From Bryum argenteum (Eukaryota > Streptophyta > Bryopsida > Bryales > Bryaceae): a DNA stretch of 64,000 nucleotides. The notes under the pieces were generated by a model. It did not search any database and was not told where the DNA came from. It saw only the letters and a list, made by a program, of their open reading frames with translations. This document shows, in pieces, positions 47,625-58,158 of the stretch. The first letter of the stretch is position 1. Each line of letters opens with the position of its first letter. Both the position numbers and the translations under genes were made by a program. Location: positions 30,854,101-30,918,100 of the forward strand of contig CM073321.1 in NCBI GenBank assembly GCA_037043015.1. The letters run 5' to 3'.

Positions 47625-48083
47625 CTAGATTGTGGCAACATCTCCGCTCTTCCGAAGCTTGTAGTATCCTCGGAGACGAAGCACTTGCAATGAGCACATG
47701 AGCCGGAAGAGCACACACATGAAGAGAACACCGAAGTTTTGTACGGCCACGAGAAGACCGCGGTGATCTGAGAGAATGACGTTGATGTGAGGTACATTTA
47801 CAATGATCGCGACGTGCGTGGTACCACCATGCTCGGTGGCGATTTCCACTGTAAAGGTCGGGAGCAACATCCATGCCAGGATATGAAACGCACTTGAGCT
47901 TCGTTTGGAATCTGTTTGCACCTCGGGAGACTCTCGAACGATTTTGTCAAGCGAGCGTCTTGCGCGGCGGTAGGTGTGGAGGATGTGGGAGAGGGAGAGG
48001 AAGGAGACTGCTGCGAGGATGCTCTCCGACATCTGCACCACTTTTCCCTTCTCTCTCCCTCGACCCTCCTTCTCCCCTCCCAT
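47625..48083 (-). CDS. Unrecognised gene fragment inside element T
   Basis: The open frame runs from ATG 48083 (MGGEKEGRGREKG) or 48032 (MSESILAAVSFLS) to 47625, at most 152 residues. It has higher GC and more normal composition than its flanks. Hydrophobic stretches (SILAAVSFLSLSHIL, AFHILAWMLLPTF, GLLVAVQNFGVLFMCVLFRL) alternate with charged segments, which would suit a membrane protein. It lies exactly between the two halves of the inverted repeat array, as a captured gene piece would. Upstream the frame runs into poly-Lys from the homopolymer and is not real coding. No family is recognised. Confidence 0.4.
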   Translation of the reverse strand: MGGEKEGRGREKGKVVQMSESILAAVSFLSLSHILHTYRRARRSLDKIVRESPEVQTDSKRSSSAFHILAWMLLPTFTVEIATEHGGTTHVAIIVNVPHINVILSDHRGLLVAVQNFGVLFMCVLFRLMCSLQVLRLRGYYKLRKSGDVATI

Positions 48084-48129
48084 AGCTGCACCTCTGATGT
48101 CGCCGCCTCCGTCGCCACAAACCCCTAAA

Positions 48130-48132
48130 AAA

Positions 48133-48169
<37 letters not shown>

Positions 48170-48259
48170 CCTTCTTCTCCAGGGAATGCTCCAGGGGTGT
48201 GCGTACGCACCCCCCCCTGGAGGAAATCAGCCATCCTCTTCTTCTTTCTTTCTTTTTTT

Positions 48260-48291
<32 letters not shown>

Positions 48292-48615
48292 TCTTCTTCG
48301 CCTCCGGGAATGCTTGAGGTGTGTATGCACGCCACTTGGAGGAAATTAGCCATCCGTTTTTGAAAAAAATCTAACAACTTTTTAAAAAATTAATCGTTTT
48401 TTAAAAAACTTTTTTTATAATTATATATATATTTTTTAATTTTTTTGGTTTGTTTGCTGCCTCCAAGGAATATTTCAGGGGTGTACATATGCACACCCCT
48501 TGAAGGAAATCAACCAACCTTGTATTTGAAACCTTTTAAATATTTTTTAAAACCTTTTAAATATTTTTTATTCTTAAATATTTTTTTGCTACCTCCAAGG
48601 AATCCTCCAAATGTA
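48130..48615. repeat. Right half of inverted GTGCGTACGCAC repeat array with poly-T
   Basis: Four copies of CTCCAGGGAATGCTCCAGGG followed by GTGTGCGTACGCACCCC-type sequence in the opposite orientation to 47258-47545, separated by T runs of about 20-35. Confidence 0.75.
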
Positions 48616-49526
48616 ACAAAAAAATGAATTCAAAATAAAGTGTTTAGTTGAGGAATGTCTGATCAAAGGTGTTTGTATTGCTGCATGAAAACAATTTTGT
48701 TGTATCTTAAGTTTTTTTTGAAAAATTTCTAATATTAAACATTCAAAACATTTGAATGATTTTAATAGAAGACTTTTTAATCTAGAGGTTACTGTTTCAC
48801 TAATATTTGAGTTTTTGTTGTATGTTGTGAACCAGAAAGAGTCATGACTGGCCCTAGTTGGAGGAGAAATCACAATGTATTTGGAATACAGGTTCCAAGC
48901 AACATTTGCATTATCCAATCTCCGAAGGCTCACATATTAGAATATATTGTAATGCAAACCGAAGCTATTGACGATGACCGGTTGTAGGTAGCATCAAATA
49001 CTAGTATGTAATCCGAGTGTTTTGTGTATGCTAGGTGTTTCTAGATGTATATATGTACTAGATAGTACAAGATCGCAAAGATGATTTGTAGACAAGTTGT
49101 TGCGATGGACATATGGATTCAGTTTCATTGTATGGTCAGATTGTATAATATGGAATATATTTTTATCAAATGTCCATTGATGCCTAGTTTTGTAAACAAT
49201 TTGGTGCTTACGTCATTCTGCTAACGAGGAATTATATAAACTACAATCTACACAAAACTTTTGCAGCATATAATATACATTTCAAATATCCTTGGACAAA
49301 GATAATCATATTATTTATAGGAATTTATAACAAAAATACGTTGGCAATGCCATTAAAAGACTTCTTATATTACCACTTTTGACATTACGCAATATTTTTA
49401 CATAACAACTTCTTTATAAAAAAATTTAAGTTGAAAAATTTTAAAAATCATTTTTGCACACAATGACCGTCGTAGTACCTCAAGTGCACTTTTAAATGGC
49501 CAAGTGCATAATTGCTTAATTGCATG
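48616..49526. other. Gene-free right part of element T
   Basis: AT-rich sequence; no supported coding region. Short frames (48589-48933) are considered chance. Confidence 0.4.
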
Positions 49527-49539
49527 TTATAGGGCGACC

Positions 49540-50222
49540 GGCGGTCTACCCTCTTCGAACGAAGCACATGAACTTTGAAGAGCCATAACTTTTTCATTCG
49601 GACTCTGTTTTTGACGAAATCACTTGGGTTGGGTCCCAAACTAGGTCTAGTTTATGTCGTAAAAATTGCAGACCCATACAATTAAGTAAAAAAAAATGGC
49701 ATGCATTTTAGTGAAGGGAGTATTTGTTTCTTGGGTTTTTAAACATTTGGCATGTTTTACCATTGCAAGCCTATTATGTGACATCAAAAAGGTTTTTGCA
49801 TGATGTGTTTTAGACAAGTGTGATCTTTAGATGCATCCCACAATCTTTGTAGTTGGAAGTATTTTGATCCAGATAGTTTTAGTATTGGCTTTGCAATGAT
49901 ATTTCTAAGATGAAAAAAGTGAAAAAGTGGATGATTTTTGAAGAGATAGATCTCCTTCAACCATCGTTAGATTTTGAATTTTTATTTTAGAATGGGTTCC
50001 AATTAGAGTGTTTTATTGGTGATAGAAACCTCGATTCATTCGAAGGTATATTGAAGATAACGTATAATTTGAGTGCTAGGGATCTAGGTTTGGACTGTAT
50101 TAATTACCTTTATAGAATATTTGGCAGTTCTTATTATTGCAAGGCTACTATTTGAGCCATAGGGAAGTCCAAGATGTATAGGGAAATAGAGAGGGAGAGT
50201 AGTATTTATACTTTGCTTGGAC
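49540..50222 (+). repeat. 640-bp repeat, unit 2
   Basis: Close match to 45243-45905 throughout, same orientation. Confidence 0.85.
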
Positions 50223-50249
50223 CGTGATCGCTGAGCAACCGACGATCGC

Positions 50250-51430
50250 CTATGTGGTTGAATTTATATGGGGATATTTGAATTGCGGGGTTTGAAGCAC
50301 GGGGGCATATGTAAATATATAAGCAAAAAGGGAGTGGAAGGGGTGTTGATAACTTTCCTAGGTGATTCATATTGTGTAAAAAATATGGTATAAATCTTAG
50401 GGTCACAGGACGAACGAAAGTATTTTTCCCGAATTTCTAAAAATTAAATAGTCATGTGAAAGTAGACGGTGTGGGCACATGCATACGAAAACAAAGTGGG
50501 GAATGTAATTTGAACATTTGGACTACACTAAATAGGTACATTAGTGTTAGATTTTTATAAGATTTGAAACTGCTACAAGTTTTTACTTTTGGGATAAATT
50601 TTTTACCAAGAGTATCGATTCCAATACTATGTAAGGATCCCCATCTTCACCATTGTAGAGGGTACAAATATTGACTAATAGTAAAAACTTATAGCCTATT
50701 TATGTAAATTAGTGTATCTAACACTAATCTACCTATTTAGTGTAGGTAATATGGATCATATAAAAATGATGGAACCATCAAAAATATTATAGGACAACCT
50801 GTACTAAAAATAAGAAAAAATCCATAAAGGGGGTAAGGGGACAATTTAAACCCTTAGACTACCTAATGATGACCCTATGGAAATGATGGTGTTATTTAGA
50901 AAATCGTGGGGATATGTCAGCTATAGGTCATCATTTACTTGTAAGTCATTTGAATGAGTAGAATATTGAATGATATACGGAAAATAGATTTGTGGAAAGG
51001 GATAACGATTTTAAAACTTGTGTTGACTAAAAAATACCTTATAAAAATTATGAAAGAACAAAATTTCCCGTAAGAGAAACGTATCTACATGTTATGATTT
51101 ACTTTGACTTTGTAGGATGCTAAGTAATAGAGGAAGTTATACTAAAGGGGGGAGGAGGTGGTTTTATTATTTTCTCTAACCGTATTAAATATATTAAATC
51201 ATGAAAGAAGCCACATGGAACTTGGATTTACATGGAAGGAAATACTTGGTGTTAATTTGATTCAACCCTGGCATGGTATAGGATACTTGGTGTTAACTTC
51301 ATTCAAAACCTCCAAATCGCGCGACCGCCAATACAGCGGATGCACGAACGTCGGTCGCTAGGGCGACCGCCGATCCAGTTGATGGGCGAACGACGCTGAC
51401 AGGGCGACCGGCGGTCTACGTGATGGGCAA
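50250..51430 (+). repeat. 1.1-kb block shared with hAT-A (14841-16020)
   Basis: Matches the hAT-A block in order and orientation, including the closing GGCGACC units. It differs by internal losses (around 50800) and by the MITE at 50526-50742. Confidence 0.8.
50526..50742. mobile_element. 217-bp MITE with TA duplication
   Basis: The inverted ends begin CACTAAATAGGTA and TCTAACACTAAT sequence is shared in the arms (right arm ATTAGTGTTAGA reversed). Flanking TA dinucleotides (50524-50525, 50743-50744) and absence of the segment from the hAT-A copy at about 15121 show insertion. TA target and short TIRs fit a Tc1/mariner-type MITE. Confidence 0.75.
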
Positions 51431-51765
51431 GCACTCAAGGAGAAAGTGTCCGCGAGCCTCCGCGCACCCCCTCCTGATGGGGCGACCGCCGATCCAGTCG
51501 ATGGGCGAACGTCGGTCGCTTGGGCGAACGTCGGTGGCTAGGGCGACCGCCGATCCAGTCGATGGGCGAATGACGCTGACAGGGCGACCGGCGGTCTACG
51601 TGATGGGCAAGCACCGAAGGAGAAAGTGTCCGCGAGCCTCCGCGCACCCCTCCTGACGGGGCTACCGCCGATAGAGCGGATGGGCGAACGTCGGTCGCTA
51701 GGGCGACCGCCGATCCAGGTGATGGGCGAACGTAGCTCATAGGGCGACCGGCGGTCTACCCTCTT
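51305..51765. repeat. GGCGACC repeat cluster in hAT-B, with internal duplication
   Basis: About 14 units. A roughly 115-base segment containing GGAGAAAGTGTCCGCGAGCC occurs twice (about 51435 and 51617), showing local tandem duplication of a higher-order unit. Confidence 0.7.
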
Positions 51766-52427
51766 CGAACGAAGGACATGAACTTTGAAGAGCCATAACT
51801 TTTTCATTCGGACTCCGTTTTTAACGAAATGACTTGGGTTGGGTCGCAAATTAAGTCTAGTTTATGTGGTAAAAATTGCAGACTCATACAATTAAGTATG
51901 AAAAAATGGCATGCATTTTAGTGAAGGGAGTATTTGTTTCTTGGGTTTTTAAACATTTGGCATGTTTTACCATTGCAAGCCTATTATGTGACATCAAAAA
52001 GGTTTTTGCATGATGTGTTTTAGACAAGTGTGATCTTTAGATGCATCCCACAATCTTTGTAGTTGGAAGTATTTTGATCCAGATAGTTTTAGTATTGGCT
52101 TTGCAATGATATTTCTAAGATGAAAAAAGTGAAAAAGTGGATGATTTTTGAAGAGATAGATCTCCTTCAACCATTGTTAGATTTTGAATTTATTTTTAGA
52201 ATGGTTTCCAATTACAATCTTTGTATTGGTGATAGGAACCTCGATCCATTCAAGATATATTGAAGATAAGGTATAATTTGAGTGTAAGGGGTCTATAATG
52301 GACTATATTAATTGTTTTGTAAACTATTTGGCGCTTTTTATCATTGCAAGACTACTATTCGAGCCATAGGGAAGTGTAAGGTGTATAGGGAAATAGAGAG
52401 GGAGAGTAGTATTTATACTTTTTCCTA
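51746..52427 (+). repeat. 640-bp repeat, unit 3 (left arm of hairpin)
   Basis: Direct copy of the repeat. With the inverted unit 4 it forms a hairpin with arms of roughly 550 bases and a spacer of about 250. Confidence 0.85.
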
Positions 52428-52566
52428 TGTATTTTATATGAAACATGATTAAAAGTTTTGGCCTATAAGATGAAGGTAAGTAGTTTCTTTTAAATACCTA
52501 GTATTAATTAAATTTGTTGAAATGGGGTGTGTGTATAAAAGGAGGGAAGAGATGATTCAATAATGA

Positions 52567-53161
52567 TAAAAACCGCCAAATATTTTACAAAGTAATTAAT
52601 ATAGTCCAAACCTAGATCCCTAGCACTCAAATTATACGTTATCTTCAATATACCTTCGAATGAATCGAGGTTTCTATCACCAATACAACACTCTAATTGG
52701 AACCCATTCTAAAATAAAAATTCAAAATCTAACGATGGTTGAAGGAGATCTATCTCTTCAAAAATCATCCACTTTTTCACTTTTTTCATCTTAGAAATAT
52801 CATTGCAAAGCCAATACTAAAACTATCTGGATCAAAATACTTCCAACTACAAAGATTGTGGGATGCATCTAAAGATCACACTTGTCTAAAACACATCATG
52901 CAAAAACCTTTTTGATGTCACATAATAGGCTTGCAATGGTAAAACATGCCAAATGTTTAAAAACCCAAATAACAAATACTCCCTTCACTAAAATGCATGC
53001 CATTTTTTTTACTTAATTGTTTGGGTCTGCAATTTTTACGACATAAACTAGACTTAGTTTGGGACCCAACCCAAGTGATTTCGTCAAAAACAGAGTCCGA
53101 ATGAAAAAGTTATGGCTCTTCAAAGTTCATGTGCTTCGTTCGAGGAGGGTAGACCGCCGGT
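52567..53161 (-). repeat. 640-bp repeat, unit 4 (inverted, right arm of hairpin)
   Basis: Reverse-complement copy, from AAAACCGCCAAATATTTTAC to the GGGTAGACCGCCGGTCGCCC junction. Confidence 0.85.
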
Positions 53162-53460
53162 CGCCCTATGAGCTACGTTCGCCCATCACCTGGATCGGCG
53201 GTCGCCCTACTGAGCGACGTTCGCCCATCGACTGTATCGGCGGTCGCCTAGGGGCGAACGTCGGTCGCTAATGGGCGATCGTCGGTCGCTTATGGGCGAT
53301 CGTCGGTCGACCCTGGGCGATCGTCGGTCGACTTGGGCGATCGTCGATCGCTAAGGCGATCGTCGGTCGCTAAGGCGACCGCCGGTCCAGAGAAGGCGAC
53401 GGCCGGTCCGGCCAAGGCGACCGCCGGTCTAGATGACGCGACGGCCGGTTTAGTCCTACG
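53153..53460. repeat. GGCGACC subterminal repeat cluster, hAT-B right end
   Basis: About 14 units, dominated by GGGCGATCGTCGGTCG at the start and GGCGACCGCCGGTCCAG at the end. Confidence 0.75.
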
Positions 53461-53628
53461 TGGCGCAGTCGCAAACCGTATTGCTGAGCTGTACACACTA
53501 TATGGCAGCCACGTAGGATGCAACGTGGACAGGGTAAATCCAGGGTAAAAAAAAGATTCTGAGGCTCAATGTCTGTCTGACATGTCGTGTCTGTCTGACG
53601 TCCGTCTGTGTCTAGCAAGACAACCCTG

Positions 53629-54898
53629 GTTCAAGGTCCTCAGGATGATCCCGGAGCGATGTGGCAAACTCACCATCATCCTCCCAATCATAAAGTCCCG
53701 GCCCAAGGTTTCTAATCGGCCCTAAATCAATGGAATTGATTCCCGGGACCAACGTAAGGTGTATAAGGTCCACGTGTTCACCATCGGTGGATGGCATTGT
53801 CTTAGGCACTACTCCAAGTGTTCCTAAGGAGGTGGGTACCCGACACCCGATGGTCACCATCGATCGATGTTCCGATGGACCAAATTGCAAAGTTGATTGG
53901 TTGATGGACCAACGCTCGTCGGCGTTGGCCCTTCTCAACCAATCTCTCCCTAAAAGGACGGGATAAGCGGCCTTACTAGTCTCAAGCTTCAATACATGGA
54001 AGGTCAATGGGTAGACTTCCCCCCCGGCTTCCATGTGGCAATTGGCGATTTTGCCAAGTGGAGTAATTGGTCGTTGGTCCGCCACCTTAACAATGTAAGG
54101 GGAAGGACCGGTAATATCCAAGCCTAGCTTAGCCACCGTGATGGAGGACATGACGTTGATGCCACTACCGTTGTCAACAACGGCGCCCGGGATGATTCTA
54201 TCCAAAATAGAGACATCAATCTCGAAGGCACCGTCATCTACCAACGGGCTAGTGTACATTTTAGCGCTCATCACCACCTTCCGAGGTCTCCGGGGCATCG
54301 TTGCCCGTTCCTTGAACTCCTTCCTTAAGGAGGGGGCTACTCGGATAAGTTGGGCTATGGATATATGAGCCCTAATGGTGCAAAGATCCGTCCAAAGGTC
54401 ATAATCCGCCGCCGTGTTGAACACACCCGAGTACCCCGAGCCGCTGGCCCTAGGGGAATCCGGTGTCCGGACTCCGCCGTTTCTACAAACCGATAAAGGT
54501 CCTCTACCTCATCATCAAGAGGTTCTAATTGGATGCCCTCCGTTGAGGGTTGGTCCAGCAGTGGGTCCGGGGGGAACTCATTTAATTCATTGACCCCTCA
54601 AAAACTCCTTCACGGCCGGGATATCCGGTTCCTCTTCCGTGTCACTACCCTCTCTGGATATTGTATCAAGAGGTGGATTATTGGCCCGTTGTTGCCGTGT
54701 CAAGACCGCCACATGGTGTTCAACCGGTTCCCCAATTACCCTAGCAACCACGGTGTCCGCCCCCTCATGTATGATTAAATGCATACTTTGATGAATAGGA
54801 GGGTGGGCCGTGGGTTGAATGACCCCCGTGGTCGGAGGACCACCGGAAGGTGCAACGCTAATCCTGGCGTCTTGGGTGACCATTGGGTTGGCGTATAC
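53629..54898 (-). pseudogene. Ty3/gypsy gag 3' end and aspartic protease
   Basis: Read leftward from 54898: the gag C-terminal region (to about 54587), a linker with two frameshifts, then a retropepsin domain (54424-53629). The protease signature reads AVVDNGSGINVMS, with the D-x-G catalytic triad as DNG where DTG or DSG is usual, followed by VLLGRDWL, typical of gypsy proteases. Proteases of this type process Gag-Pol into mature proteins inside the virus-like particle. The left boundary is hAT-B and the right boundary is element P. Confidence 0.85.
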
Positions 54899-55263
54899 TG
54901 TCGGACCCTGTTTTTTCAATTTTGTACCAATATGTTTTAATGCGCATTAAGAATAAGTATAGTGTTAAGAATCCGATCTAAGTATGTACTAGGCCGTATA
55001 CTATAAGGCAAATATGCTTTTACAAATAAATATTAAAGTTAGAATGTAGTTGTAGTAATAAGGACGGGTTCGCGAACCCGTACTCCGCACTCGAACGTCG
55101 AGGACGTGCTGTCAGAAGCCGGAATGGGAGTAAATACGGCGGCTGGAGGACAGAGTGGCGGGAAATATAATAATGACGAACAATCCAGAAGGCGGCTCCG
55201 TACGGAGAGGGCAATGATGGCAGCGGGACAGGTCATGATGGTCGGATTTAAATCCGACTCTCT

Positions 55264-55272
55264 CTATAAAAA
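55264..55272 (+). promoter_or_regulatory. TATA box of element P gene
   Basis: CTCTATAAAAAGC lies about 170 bases upstream of the ATG at 55438. Sister Q has GATAAAAGG at the matching place (about 61296-61304, minus strand). Confidence 0.5.
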
Positions 55273-55437
55273 GCAACCCGTCCGCCCTTGTTGTCACCTG
55301 CCTTCTCGCTTTCCTGCCCTCTCGTCTTCTTGCGCCCCTGCCTTCCGTCTATTTCTTTTCCGTCCCTTAGTTTCCGATCCGGCCCACTGGCCGATCTCAG
55401 CCCTACTACTTGTTACTTTTTGTCACATTTCTTTCTG

Positions 55438-57157
55438 ATGGCAGAATCAGCTTCCGCTTCCGCCCAGGCGCAGGAGGAGCTGAAGATATCGATCAAGCTG
55501 GTACTCCCGTTCATTCCGGCCGATGAAGAGGAGAAGAAGTTTTTAGCCGAGGACCTCGACAAGATGGGTCTCTCCGGCCTGCTCGACACACCCTGGGGAC
55601 TTCGCAAAGCGGAGATGGTGCACGAAATCAAGGTCGGCGCGCTGAACCAGTTCGAGGGGACGGTCAGAGGGAAGCCGACTTCCTGGACGGCCGATCACTA
55701 GAGGGCAGTTTATGGCCTGGTCGTAAACAGCGGAGTAGGGTTGTGCGGCCGGAAACACAAGTGGGCGAAGACGACTTTCCACGGGAATCTGCACAAGAAT
55801 AACGGCTATTTGGTGGACGACTGTTAGGAGCCAAGGGAGCGCGCGGTGATCAAATTCCTAGCGCCGATCATCTGCGCGGACAAGCCGCATCAGATCACCG
55901 TTCGGCTCGCCAACACCGTCCTGGGGTCCGTACGAGGAGAGCGGGAAGTCGACTGGGGCATCATCATCCGAGACCTAGTCGCCCGGCTCGTGGAGAACGT
56001 GGGTAAGACCCGGCCTAGCCTGATCACTTCCTTCCTTTACCATTTATACAAAAAGGAGGAAGTCTTGACGGAGGAAGAGGAGGCCAACTACGAGATAGCG
56101 CTGTCATCCCAAAACAACGGCGTGTTCGAATCGGAGGAGGACGCGGACAGCATGGACATCTACTCCGAGGACGAAGAAGAAGAGGTCGGATCAGACGATG
56201 GGGACGTCCAACCGGATGGGCCACAGGAGCCGGCCAGCGGGGAAACCCCACCGCGGACGGGACCGGAGGTAATCATTCTTCCGTCCCCGTCCCCTCCTGG
56301 GAATCCGACCGAGGCCGGAACCCAGACCGAGCGCGGACAGGCTTGAAGGGCCTTGGAAGATGAAGAGGTTACGGCCGACTGGGTAAACCCCATGAATCCG
56401 AACGACCCCCGACTTCCTCCACCCCTCAGTCCGTCCGCCAACCATCCGGACCCGATGAGACGAGCATGGCACCACTTTACGGAAGTCCGGTGTCAGTATT
56501 TCTTTTACCAAAGTCTAATTGCGCAGATGTGCAAAGAGTTTGGGGTGCAGACATTGTTGGAGGTGAAGCAGAAGTGGGACTCCAAGCCGACAGAGGAGCA
56601 GTTCCGGCAGATGGAGAAGCAAGTGACAAAGCTCACACTTGACAACAGGCGTCTACAGGAGACGGTAAGAAGAAGGGAGGAAGAACTCCTGATCGGCCGG
56701 CAAGCCGTGATGACGGCTAACGAGCAGGTTGTAAAACTCGTGGAGATTTGCGAGACTCCGGCCGAGGTGCTTCTAAAGGCCAACCTGTACGAGGCCGGAA
56801 TCCTGCAGTCGGAAGTCTTCAAGGCGGAGACTTTCCGGAACTTCCTTTTGGCAGCGAAGACGTACGCCACCAAGATTGAGAAGAGCAATGCCGAGGTCAA
56901 GGTATTGCTAGACTCCGTCCGAGAGCGGATGAAGGAGATGGTAACTCCGGCCTTCACGTCTACGCCTGTGAAGACTCCGAGGCTGGATCCGGTCAACGTG
57001 GAGAGGACAGATGCTGGACCCTCAAGTCCGACCGACACGAAGGGCAAGACCAAAGTGAACACGGAGGAAGGTGCATCCGTCCCAGCGGATTCTCCGGCCA
57101 AGAACACCCGTACCGCGAAGAGGAAGCTCACGTCCGACGAATACGAGAAGTCTCCGG
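55438..57157 (+). pseudogene. Element P protein, first part
   Basis: A single frame runs from ATG 55438 (MAESASASAQAQEELKISIK) to the Q insertion. It has three in-frame stops (TAG 55699 where Q has Trp, TAG 55825, TGA 56344) and no frameshift. An N-terminal folded region (GLLDTPWGLR, RLANTVLGSVRGEREVDW, SLITSFLYHLYKKEEVLTEE) is followed by an acidic linker and a long coiled coil (QMEKQVTKLTLDNRRLQE onward), then a Lys-rich stretch (TRTAKRKLTSDEYEKSP). The plan resembles accessory or gag-like proteins of plant transposons, but I recognise no named family. The frame resumes at 61676 after Q. Confidence 0.6.
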
Positions 57158-57429
57158 TGTCGGATGCCATGTATTCACTTTATCTTCCCTTACACTTTTA
57201 TTGGTGTAAAGCCCGTGTTCAGGTGACTCGTGTATCATTCCAGGGATTCGGTGAAGTGATCAAGACAAGTAGTGCTAAAACAACCAAACCCACAAACATT
57301 TTCTAGTCCCAACTTATGTTTTAGCCTTGTAGGGCAAGGGTATCCCTTTGCAAGAGGGGATGCACAAAGACTCTTTCCCTTATTTTTATCGTGGCGGAAA
57401 CTTCCACACTTAGACTTTACTCACACACA

Positions 57430-58158
57430 CACACACTAAGGCACACATTACGTCCTCACAACTAATCCGTCCTATCCGTCCGAACTAGCAGGTCACGCAG
57501 GCCGTCCTGGTTACCCTATCACCCTTACTACAATGACAGACTCCAAGAGCTCCGAATCCGGCTAGAAGACGTCTACACGTATTCTGGTCACGTACTGCGC
57601 TTGATCCGTCCTCTGAGACTACAGAGGAACCCAAGTCCGTGGCAGCTGGAGGTCGGATTGAAATCCGGCCTCACACACTCTACTCCCAGAACCTCCCAGA
57701 CCGTAAGTGTCTACCACAGCAGTTTCCCTCTCTCAGACGCCTAGACCAGTTCAAGACACAAGGCACTCAAGAATACGCCCAACCCGACTTCAACTCCACA
57801 GAAACGATCTAACAAAGAATCCGGATTCCTAACTCCCAACTCACAACACACAAGGTAGATCCGGCTTTCCAAGCACTCAACTGAAAAGGAGACAGGGAAA
57901 TGATCAAACCGAATATGCGCATAAGAAGGTTCGATTAACACTCAGGCAAGGAATGTTTAGGTGGCCAAAACTCCCACCTATAAGTACTTCTAAGTCAACG
58001 ACTTAGATACCTAACTGGATTGCGGTGCCGGCCTACCAGGCCTACTCCTCAAAAAGCGGCACGCATTCCCAAAAAGAAAGCACTATACTGGCCTAGGACG
58101 GATACCAATCCGACCTCCTAACCCTGGCCGTCCTCTGACTGCCGGTCTCTAAGACGTC
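57430..58158. other. 3' non-coding region of element Q
   Basis: Read leftward from the Q stop at 58159. It is homologous, inverted, to 61873-62600 in P. No coding signal is seen. Confidence 0.6.

Larger units (their letters stand above)
46087..49526. mobile_element. Element T: 3.4-kb insertion with 30-bp inverted ends
   Basis: The left end (46089 onward) and the reverse-complemented right end share CATGCAATTAAGCAATTATG and ten further bases, 30 in all, without mismatch. Flanks are TTATAG (46081-46086 and 49527-49532). Removing it restores the junction GGGCGAACGTAGCT-ATAGGGCGACC, seen uninterrupted at 45228-45250 and 51725-51750. It contains inverted homopolymer-rich repeats and a short gene fragment, and no transposase. 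Superfamily not assigned. Confidence 0.8.
44776..53628. mobile_element. hAT-B: 8.9-kb non-autonomous relative of hAT-A
   Basis: The left end is CAGGGTTGTCTTATTAGACA and the right end, reverse-complemented, is CAGGGTTGTCTTGCTAGACA. It is flanked by perfect 8-bp duplications GTTCAAGG (44768-44775, 53629-53636). About 350 bases at its left end match 8365-8720 of hAT-A, and about 250 at its right end match 44290-44576. No transposase is present. The body holds four copies of a roughly 640-bp repeat, a 1.1-kb block shared with hAT-A, element T and a MITE. It was presumably mobilised by a hAT-A-type transposase (inference). Confidence 0.9.

Noticed and set aside
47371..48363. Poly-Lys and poly-Phe ORFs
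   Set aside because: Direct translations of A and T homopolymers in element T.
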